Notes under the pieces: model-generated
Told to the model about the DNA's origin: nothing
Seen by the model: only the letters and a program-made list of their open reading frames with translations
The model's database searches: none
Made by a program: the position numbers and the translations under genes
Assembly: GCF_016907275.1 (NCBI RefSeq)
Contig: NZ_JAFBBP010000001.1
Span: 2,780,001-2,844,000 of the forward strand
Length of the DNA: 64,000 nucleotides
Reading direction: 5' to 3'
From: Micromonospora luteifusca
Lineage (GTDB): Bacteria; Actinomycetota; Actinomycetes; Mycobacteriales; Micromonosporaceae
Shown: positions 58,078 through 64,000 of the stretch, in pieces
Layout: each line of letters begins with the position of its first letter
How positions within the stretch are numbered: position 1 is the first letter of the stretch

Positions 58078-59388
58078 ATGCCGATCGCCTGGGGAGACGC
58101 GATGAGCCGGGCCCTCTACGGGCCGGGCGGCTTCTTCGTCGCCGACACCGGGCCGGCCGACCACTTCCGCACCAGCGTCCACGCGTCCCCAGCCTTCGCC
58201 GCCGCGCTCCTACGCCTCATCACAGAGGTGGACACCGCCCTGGGCCACCCGTCGCGGCTCGACGTGGTCGATGTCGGAGCCGGGCGCGGTGAACTCCTGC
58301 ATGGCCTGCTCAGGCTCGTCGCGTCGACACCCGCCGTCGGGGGTGCGGTGGGGGTTTCCGGGGAGCCCACCCGCTCCGGGCGGTCAGGCTTGATCCCTCC
58401 GCGGGCGGGCTCCCCGGAAACCCTGACTCCCACGGCCTCCGCCGGGGCGTCGGCCGAGGCTGCGCCGATGGTCGCCGCCCGTCCGTCGCTTGCGCAGCGG
58501 GTGCGGTTCACAGCAGTCGAGTACGCGGCCCGCCCCGAGAACCTGCCCGAAGAGATCAACTGGACATCCGAGATCCCCGCCGGGATCACAGGAGTGCTGC
58601 TGGCCACCGAGTGGCTGGACAACGTCCCGTTGGACGTAGCGGTGCACACCGAAGACGGCTGGCGGTACGTGCTGGTCGACCCCGAGAGCGGCGCCGAGTC
58701 GATCGGCGAGCCGGCAAGCCCCGACGATCTTGATTGGCTGAAGACCTGGTGGCCCAGCCCCACAAGCCCGACCAGTACGAACAGTGCCCCGGACTGGACC
58801 TCGGCCTTGACCTCAGCAGACGCGACAAGCGAAAGCGAGTCGGGTTTCGGGGCAGCCCGGCCGGCGCAGGGATCAAGCCTGACCGCCCGGAGCCGGCCGG
58901 GCTGCCCCGAAACCCCCCACAGCGCCCACCGCGCAGAGATCGGAAGAAGCAGGGACGAAGCCTGGGCCAACGCAGTCCAGAAGATCAGCCGAGGGCTGGC
59001 GGTGGCAGTCGACTACGGGCACCTGCGGGAAACCAGGCCGGTCGACGGGACGTTGACCGGGTACCGGGATGGGCGGCAGGTGCCTCCGGTGCCCGACGGG
59101 TCGAGTGATGTCACCGCGCACGTGGCCATGGACTCGGTCGCCTCCGCTGGTGCGGCGGTCGCCCGGTGTGCGTACTCCCTGGTCCTGCAGCGGGAGGCGC
59201 TGCGCGCGCTCGGGGCCGACGGCGGCCGACCGCCGCTGAGCATGGCCGGCACCGACCCGGCGGGTTACGTGCGGGCGTTGGCCGCCGCGTCGCAGGTGGC
59301 GGAGCTGACCGACCCGGTTGGGCTCGGTGGGCACTGGTGGTTGCGCCAACCGGTCGGCATCCCGCTCGGCCGGGCCGTGGCACGATGA
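58078..59388 (+). CDS. MidA/NDUFAF7-type (DUF185) SAM-dependent methyltransferase interrupted by two palindromic repeats
   Basis: The 436-aa product has the family start ([18 protein letters not shown]), SAM motif [31 protein letters not shown] and [16 protein letters not shown]. MidA homologues (NDUFAF7 in mitochondria) methylate an arginine of the 49-kDa complex I subunit. Here the next gene, coupled by ATGA overlap, is nuoD, the bacterial homologue of that subunit. Two palindromic family 2 elements (58352-58423 and 58842-58915) lie inside the frame and remain open, adding segments near residues 92-115 and 255-280. These fall between conserved blocks, so the fold may survive. Confidence 0.85.
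   Translation: MPIAWGDAMSRALYGPGGFFVADTGPADHFRTSVHASPAFAAALLRLITEVDTALGHPSRLDVVDVGAGRGELLHGLLRLVASTPAVGGAVGVSGEPTRSGRSGLIPPRAGSPETLTPTASAGASAEAAPMVAARPSLAQRVRFTAVEYAARPENLPEEINWTSEIPAGITGVLLATEWLDNVPLDVAVHTEDGWRYVLVDPESGAESIGEPASPDDLDWLKTWWPSPTSPTSTNSAPDWTSALTSADATSESESGFGAARPAQGSSLTARSRPGCPETPHSAHRAEIGRSRDEAWANAVQKISRGLAVAVDYGHLRETRPVDGTLTGYRDGRQVPPVPDGSSDVTAHVAMDSVASAGAAVARCAYSLVLQREALRALGADGGRPPLSMAGTDPAGYVRALAAASQVAELTDPVGLGGHWWLRQPVGIPLGRAVAR
58352..58423. repeat. Palindromic repeat family 2, copy 2 (inside midA)
   Basis: The arms of 23 bp (58352-58374 and 58401-58423, one mismatch) enclose a 26-nt loop (58375-58400) one base different from copy 1. The element is 72 bp, a multiple of three, and is read as part of the MidA-type protein (segment [20 protein letters not shown]). 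Confidence 0.9.
58842..58915. repeat. Palindromic repeat family 2, copy 3 (inside midA, inverted)
   Basis: Perfect 24-bp arms (58842-58865 and 58892-58915) enclose a 26-nt loop (58866-58891) whose complement is identical to the copy 1 loop. Arm sequence differs from both other copies. It lies in the opposite orientation to copy 2 and is translated as [20 protein letters not shown]. Confidence 0.9.
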
Positions 59389-60572
59389 CGGGCATGACCA
59401 CCGACGCCGGGGACCTCCGTGAACTGACCGTCGGCACCGGAGCCGGCCTGGTCGCCGGCACCGGCGATCAGCAGCTCGGCACCGACATGGTGCTGAACAT
59501 CGGCCCGCAGCATCCCTCCACGCACGGAGTGCTGCGGCTGAAGCTGGTGCTCGACGGCGAGCGGGTGGTCGCCTGCGAACCCATCATCGGCTACATGCAC
59601 CGGGGCGCGGAGAAGCTCTTCGAGGTGCGCGACTACCGGCAGATCATCGTGCTGGCGAACCGGCACGACTGGCTCTCGGCGTTCTCGAACGAGCTGGGTG
59701 TGGTGCTCGCGGTGGAACGCCTGATGGGCATGGAGGTGCCGGAGCGCGCCACCTGGCTGCGGATGGCGCTCGCCGAGCTGAACCGGGTGCTCAACCACCT
59801 GATGTTCCTCGGCTCATACCCGCTGGAGATCGGGGCGATCACGCCGATCTTCTATGCCTTCCGGGAACGGGAAACCATCCAGGCGGTGATGGAGGAGGTC
59901 TCCGGCGGCCGGATCCACTACATGTTCAACCGGGTGGGTGGCCTCAAGGAGGAGGTGCCGTACGGGTGGACGGGCCGCGCCCGCGCGGCGATCGGCGAAG
60001 TACGCCGGCGGTTGCCCGACCTGGACCACCTGATCCGACGCAACGAGATCTTCCTCGCCCGGACCGTGGGCGTGGGCGTGCTCTCCGCCGCTGACGCCGC
60101 CGCGTTCGGCGCGTCCGGGCCCGTGGCCCGCGCTTCCGGGCTCGACCTGGACCTACGGCGCGACGACCCCTACCTGGCGTACAACGAGCTGGACGTACCG
60201 GTGGTCACACGGACCGCCGGGGACTGCCACGCCCGTTTCGAGGTGCTGCTGGACCAGGTGTACGCGTCGCTGGACCTCGCCGAGCAGTGCCTGGACCGGG
60301 TGGACCAACTGACCGGGCCGATCAACACCCGCCTGCCGAAGGTGCTCAAGGCGCCGGAGGGGCACACCTACGCCTGGACGGAGAACCCGCTCGGCATCAA
60401 CGGCTACTACCTGGTGTCCCGGGGGGAGAAGACGCCGTGGCGGTTGAAGTTGCGCACCGCCTCGTACGCGAATGTGCAGGCACTGGCCACCCTGCTCCCC
60501 GGCTGCCTGGTACCGGATCTGATCGCGATCCTCGGCTCGATGTTCTTCGTGGTCGGCGACATCGACAAATGA
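59385..60572 (+). CDS. nuoD: Solitary NADH-quinone oxidoreductase subunit D (NuoD paralogue)
   Basis: NuoD lines the quinone site of complex I. The 395-aa product has the segments [48 protein letters not shown] and the C-terminal VVGDID. The ATG at 59385 overlaps the midA stop; an ATG at 59394 is also possible. No other nuo gene is present, so this is a second, stand-alone copy, as also seen in some streptomycetes. It might serve a hydrogenase-like or alternative complex, or be a spare subunit. Confidence 0.9.
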   Translation: MTGMTTDAGDLRELTVGTGAGLVAGTGDQQLGTDMVLNIGPQHPSTHGVLRLKLVLDGERVVACEPIIGYMHRGAEKLFEVRDYRQIIVLANRHDWLSAFSNELGVVLAVERLMGMEVPERATWLRMALAELNRVLNHLMFLGSYPLEIGAITPIFYAFRERETIQAVMEEVSGGRIHYMFNRVGGLKEEVPYGWTGRARAAIGEVRRRLPDLDHLIRRNEIFLARTVGVGVLSAADAAAFGASGPVARASGLDLDLRRDDPYLAYNELDVPVVTRTAGDCHARFEVLLDQVYASLDLAEQCLDRVDQLTGPINTRLPKVLKAPEGHTYAWTENPLGINGYYLVSRGEKTPWRLKLRTASYANVQALATLLPGCLVPDLIAILGSMFFVVGDIDK

Positions 60573-60590
60573 CGTCAGCCGCCTGACCTG

Positions 60591-62303
60591 TCAGCGCCAG
60601 CGGTCGCCGGGCGGGGTGCCACCGGCACGCGGTACGTCGTCCTGGGGTGGGTAGCCGTAGCGCTCGTCGACTCGGCGCCGACCGGGCCGCTCGGGTGCGG
60701 GTTCCGACTGGTGACCACGCTGGCGCGGCGGGCGCCACTCGTCGGGCACCGGGACACCGCCCACCGGCAGCGCCGGCCGGTCCGCCGGCTCGGCCCGCCA
60801 GCCGCCGTCGCGATCGGTTCGAGGCGCCGGCTCGTCCCGGTGGTACGACTCGAACTCGTCATGACGGCGCGGCTCCTCGTGGCGGCGCGGCTCCTCCTGA
60901 CGGCGCGGCTCCTCATGACGGACTGCGGCCCAGCGGTCGGCCATCCGGTACTCGGTGCCGGCGGCGTCGGCGTGCATCTCGGCTCGGCGCTCGCCGACCC
61001 GCAGCTCACGGCCGTTCTCGTCGTCGCGTACGGCGGCCCACCGGTCACCGGCCCGCAACTGCGACCAGTACTCGCCCGTGTCGTCGGCCCGCAGGGGTGG
61101 CCCGGTCTGCGGAGCGGCTGCACTCGCCCGATCGCGCTGCTCCGACCAGCCGCGATCGTCCGGGCTGTCCCAGGAGTCCGCGGCCGGCCTCTCCGGTGAG
61201 CGGTGCGACCGGGCAGCCGAGCCGGGTTCGTCAGGCTGGGCGTACGCGTCGCGCGGATCAATCCACTCGGGCTCGCCCCGGGACACGGCCGGCGCACCCC
61301 AGGAGCGGTCGTCGCCGGGGCGGGCCCGGTCGTCGCCGGATCGCCGGTCGTCGCCGTACCCGGCTCGGGGGCGTTCCTCCGGCTCATTTCTCCCTCGGCC
61401 GGCTGAGCGGGGACGTTCATCCGCATCGCCGCCCCGGGTCCACTCCTGTGCTGGCGAGGTCCACTGGCCGGCGTACCCGCCGCCGTAGCGCCCAGCCGGT
61501 TCGGCCGGCCCGCCGTCCACCACGGTGTGTCGGGTGGTGACATGCACGGTTTCGGTGTGCCGGACCACGCCGACCGGCCGGTGCGCCGGCTCGGGGCGGT
61601 CGTGCTCTCGGGGGCGGGCCGAGCCGTACGCGGTGGCAGCCGGCCGCTCCGCGCTGTACGTCCCTGCGGTTGCCGGTGACTCGACGGCCTCTCGCGGGTA
61701 CGCCGGCTCGCCGTCGTCGGCGTGCTCGGAGCGACCCCAGCGGGCCGCGTCGTCCGGGCCGGACACCCGGGCCCGGCCCGGCGGTGCGTCACCCGGCACC
61801 GGAACCCGGCTACGGGCCACCGGTACGTTGTCCACCGGCGGCTCGACCGCCGACACCCGCGCCCGGCCAGGATTCGCCGGCTCCCCGGGCGGCGCGGCGG
61901 CACCGACCGGAGCGGCACCGGCGAGCGCGGCACCGCTGGCGTCGAGACGGCGGCGGATCGCGACGAGCCCCTCCTGGGCCCGGTGCGCCTGGTCGAGCGC
62001 CTGGTTGCCGCGCTGCGCGACAGCCACGATCTCAGCGCGCAACTCCCGGCGGAGCTCCTCGATCTCGTCCAGCAGCTCGTCGGCTCGCACCGACGCGTCC
62101 TCACCGTCGGGCCGCAGCGCGATGGAGAGACCGATCAGCACCACCGCGAGGATGGCGAGCACCGCGGCGAAGCGCAACGGGCCGTTACCGTCGGCAACCA
62201 GGAGGATCAGCGCCGCCACCGGCGCGAGAGCGACGCCCGCCCAGAAGAGCATGGTCAGCAGCGGTGGTTGACGCCGCGCGTCAGGGGTGGCCGGGGCTGG
62301 CAT
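60591..62303 (-). CDS. Two-helix membrane protein with long disordered charged tail
   Basis: The 570-aa product has two helices near the N-terminus (MLFWAGVALAPVAALILLVA and FAAVLAILAVVLIGLSIAL), then a coiled coil (ADELLDEIEELRRELRAEIV). About 430 residues of Arg/Asp/Glu/Pro-rich low-complexity sequence follow. Internal repeats include two DRWAAVR blocks and three 18-bp units encoding EEPRRH-type hexapeptides (60861-60914). No family is recognised; a scaffold role at the membrane is a guess. It converges on nuoD with an 18-bp gap. Confidence 0.7.
   Translation of the reverse strand: MPAPATPDARRQPPLLTMLFWAGVALAPVAALILLVADGNGPLRFAAVLAILAVVLIGLSIALRPDGEDASVRADELLDEIEELRRELRAEIVAVAQRGNQALDQAHRAQEGLVAIRRRLDASGAALAGAAPVGAAAPPGEPANPGRARVSAVEPPVDNVPVARSRVPVPGDAPPGRARVSGPDDAARWGRSEHADDGEPAYPREAVESPATAGTYSAERPAATAYGSARPREHDRPEPAHRPVGVVRHTETVHVTTRHTVVDGGPAEPAGRYGGGYAGQWTSPAQEWTRGGDADERPRSAGRGRNEPEERPRAGYGDDRRSGDDRARPGDDRSWGAPAVSRGEPEWIDPRDAYAQPDEPGSAARSHRSPERPAADSWDSPDDRGWSEQRDRASAAAPQTGPPLRADDTGEYWSQLRAGDRWAAVRDDENGRELRVGERRAEMHADAAGTEYRMADRWAAVRHEEPRRQEEPRRHEEPRRHDEFESYHRDEPAPRTDRDGGWRAEPADRPALPVGGVPVPDEWRPPRQRGHQSEPAPERPGRRRVDERYGYPPQDDVPRAGGTPPGDRWR
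60861..60914 (-). repeat. Three 18-bp coding tandem repeats
   Basis: Three units of the type NTGNCGGCGCGGCTCCTC encode EEPRRH/EEPRRQ on the minus strand, within the disordered tail of the two-helix membrane protein. Confidence 0.8.
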
Positions 62304-62357
62304 GGATGTGCAGCCTACCGAGGTTCTCCACCGGAGGGAACGGGTCCCGGGACGCGC

Positions 62358-62390
62358 GGACGCCCCCGCCAGGTTGGGGCGGGGGCGTCC
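62358..62390 (-). terminator. Terminator hairpin after the substrate-binding lipoprotein gene
   Basis: A perfect 13-bp stem (GGACGCCCCCGCC with its complement) and a 7-nt loop lie 18 bp beyond the stop at 62409. No T tract follows. Confidence 0.75.
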
Positions 62391-62408
62391 TCAGCACGCA
62401 GGAGAGGG

Positions 62409-63413
62409 TCAGCTGGTGGCGAAGGCGCCGTCCGAGGAGAAGATCAGGCCCACGCTGATCGAACCGTCGCGCAGCCCGCTCTTGGTCAGCGGCCCACCCT
62501 GGTCCAGCGAGGAGAACCTGCCCACCGACAACCCGTACGTCTTCTCCAGGCCCGGCTTGCAGAACGGACGCTGCTCGCACTCCGGCGGGCCACCCAGCAC
62601 GGTCGCACTGCCGGAGCACTTCGCGGCGAACTCGGAGAGGGTCCGCACGCCGTGCTTGTCGGCGAAGGCCTGGGTGACGGCGAAGGCGTTCTGGTCCTGT
62701 GCGGCGGCCGGAGCACCGAAGGTGATGCCGGCCTTGTCGCCCTCGGCCTTGAGCGCGGTCACCGTCGTGTTGATGTCGGGCGAGGACACCGGCGGAGGAG
62801 TGCCGCCCTTGTCCTTGGTGTTGAGGAACTCGGCCATGGTCGCCGCGTACTCCGGGACGACCTGGATCTCGCCCTTCACCAGCGCCGGCTCGTAGAGCTC
62901 GCGGTTGCCGATCTGCTGCACCTTGACCTGGTAGCCGGCGGCCGTGAGCGCGATCCGGTACAGCTCGCCCAGAATCTGACTCTCGGCGAAGTTGGCGGCG
63001 CCCACCACGATGTCGCCGCCCGGCCCCTTGGCGATGCCCGCGGTGACGTTGTTGGCGGAGGCGAACTCCTCCGCCGCCACCTTGGGCGTCTTACGATCTT
63101 CGTTCACGGCCTTGTTGAGCTGGATCAACTTCGGCGTGTCGAGCGCCGCGGAGACCTTGTCCAGAGCGGCGATCAACTGCGGGTTGGCCGCCTTGCTGTT
63201 GACCGCGGGAATGATGTTGTCGGAGTTCTGAAGCTTCTTGTCGTCCTGCAGAGCGATGAGCTGCTGACCGGCGACCGGGGCGCACCCGGCACCGGAGGCG
63301 CCCTCCTTGGGCGCGTCGGTGCCGGAGGAACCGGCGCCACCGCAGCCGGTGAGAAGCGCTGCCCCGGCGACAGCGCCGACAGCGCCGATCGCCAGACGTG
63401 TACGTGCGCGCAT
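62409..63413 (-). CDS. Osmolyte-type (OpuAC/ProX) substrate-binding lipoprotein, apparently circularly permuted
   Basis: The 334-aa product has a lipobox (ALLTGCGG) and binds, by family, glycine betaine, choline or related solutes for an ABC importer. The core begins GDIVVGAANFAESQILGELY and ends at the C-terminus with GLIFSSDGAFATS. In usual OpuAC proteins that last strand continues into a segment like N-I-I-P-x-V-N followed by an ALDKVSAAL helix and a closing LNxxV helix. Here that segment stands before the core (about residues 50-110: NSDNIIPAVNSKAANPQLIA, then LDTPKLIQLNKAVNEDRKTP). A permease gene lies upstream. The ATG at 63413 has GGAAGG upstream. Confidence 0.85.
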   Translation of the reverse strand: MRARTRLAIGAVGAVAGAALLTGCGGAGSSGTDAPKEGASGAGCAPVAGQQLIALQDDKKLQNSDNIIPAVNSKAANPQLIAALDKVSAALDTPKLIQLNKAVNEDRKTPKVAAEEFASANNVTAGIAKGPGGDIVVGAANFAESQILGELYRIALTAAGYQVKVQQIGNRELYEPALVKGEIQVVPEYAATMAEFLNTKDKGGTPPPVSSPDINTTVTALKAEGDKAGITFGAPAAAQDQNAFAVTQAFADKHGVRTLSEFAAKCSGSATVLGGPPECEQRPFCKPGLEKTYGLSVGRFSSLDQGGPLTKSGLRDGSISVGLIFSSDGAFATS

Positions 63414-63613
63414 GTGCCCGCCTTCCGTGTCCCGGCGCGGCCCGTTCCGGGCCGGCCGCGTGTCCGACGGGCGATCCTGACTGTCGGTCGCCCGCGAATA
63501 TCCACCCAACATGCTCCGCAACCGACCGACAACCTGGGGTGGACTTCGTCACCGCATCGTCACCGATCGGCCACCGTTGGCCGCGGCCTCGACGGAAGGC
63601 TCACCCGGACGGG

Positions 63614-64000
63614 TCAGGCGCTCCCGGTGGCATCAGCGGGCCGGGGCCGGCCCGCGCGCTGACGTCCGCGCCGCAGCGGTCGGGGGGTGACCAGCCGTTC
63701 GACGCCGCCGAGGACCACCTCGGCCAGCAGCGCGAGCCCGGCCACCAGCACACCACCGGCGACGATCTGCCCCCCGCCGGCCGCGATACCGATGCCGAAA
63801 CCGGTCCGGATGATCTGGCCGAGGCCGCCGCCGTTGACGAACGAGGCCAGCGCGGCGGTCGCGATCACCTGGACCGCAGCGGTCCGGAACCCGGCCGCCA
63901 GGTAGGGCACCGCGAGGGGCAACTCCACGCGGCGCAGCAGCTGCCCGCCGGACAGGCCCATCCCCCGGGCCGCGTCAAGCGCTTCCGGGTCCACCTGCCG
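63614..64000 (-). CDS. ABC transporter permease, osmolyte type (partial)
   Basis: Only the C-terminal part, about 129 residues, is present; the 5' end lies beyond position 64000. It has the EAA loop (EALDAARGMGLSGGQLLRRV) and hydrophobic helices such as AVQVIATAALASFVNGGGLG, typical of OpuAB/ProW-type permeases. With the downstream binding protein it forms part of a betaine/choline/carnitine-type importer. Its stop is 200 bp from the binding-protein start. Confidence 0.85.
   Translation of the reverse strand, partial: RQVDPEALDAARGMGLSGGQLLRRVELPLAVPYLAAGFRTAAVQVIATAALASFVNGGGLGQIIRTGFGIGIAAGGGQIVAGGVLVAGLALLAEVVLGGVERLVTPRPLRRGRQRAGRPRPADATGSA

Noticed and set aside
58078..59388. Calling midA a pseudogene because of the repeats
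   Set aside because: The frame is intact to a coupled stop, the SAM-binding motifs are present, and inserts fall between conserved blocks.

Overview
The window is high-GC actinomycete chromosome, most likely from Micromonospora or a close relative. Supporting signs are an AfsR/SARP regulator, DUF397, Lsr2, CarD, a WxL-like surface locus, many GTG starts and many apparently leaderless promoters. It holds about 60 protein genes, no tRNA or rRNA gene, no transposase, no phage gene and no CRISPR array. It reads as core chromosome with accessory modules.

The core follows an order known from Mycobacterium tuberculosis (about Rv3579c to Rv3603c): rlmB-cysS, ispF-ispD-carD, an LpqE-like lipoprotein, radA-disA, an Rv3587c-like membrane protein, mutY, clpC-lsr2-lysS, coaX, panD-panC-DUF2520. 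Other genes are interpolated into it. Between cysS and ispF (about 2.7-29.3 kb) lie an IclR regulator, a DUF559/AbiEi-like protein, a DMT exporter with a CGNR regulator, two unrelated fumarases flanking a SARP regulator, and a dispersed tyrosine/homogentisate catabolic set (Lrp regulator, hpd, aminotransferase, fahA, an unknown coupled gene, hmgA). Also there are two RDD membrane proteins, two beta-propeller proteins and a three-gene WxL-like/DUF916/LPXTG surface locus. Between carD and the LpqE-like gene (31.4-37 kb) sits a type III polyketide synthase, acyl-CoA-dehydrogenase-like, methyltransferase and UbiA prenyltransferase cluster resembling the alkyl-dihydrogeranyl-methoxyhydroquinone (agq) cluster of Actinoplanes. 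nadB-nadC lies between coaX and panD. The right end carries a MidA-type methyltransferase coupled to a solitary nuoD, a disordered membrane protein and an osmolyte-type ABC transporter cut by the window end.

The pathways connect. Tyrosine breakdown (Hpd, HmgA, FahA) yields fumarate and acetoacetate, and two fumarases lie in the same block. panC, panD and coaX serve coenzyme A synthesis, nadB and nadC serve NAD synthesis, and ispD and ispF serve isoprenoids that a UbiA enzyme could use.

Two families of 72-75 bp palindromic repeats stand out. Family 1 (five intergenic copies) has conserved arms. Family 2 (three copies) has an almost invariant 26-nt loop with arms that differ between copies yet stay self-complementary. 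Two family 2 copies lie inside the midA reading frame without closing it. Other points of interest are a DUF916 gene whose only good start is ATT, a small ORF bridging the two RDD genes, a substrate-binding lipoprotein that looks circularly permuted, and a DnaA-box cluster away from any origin genes.
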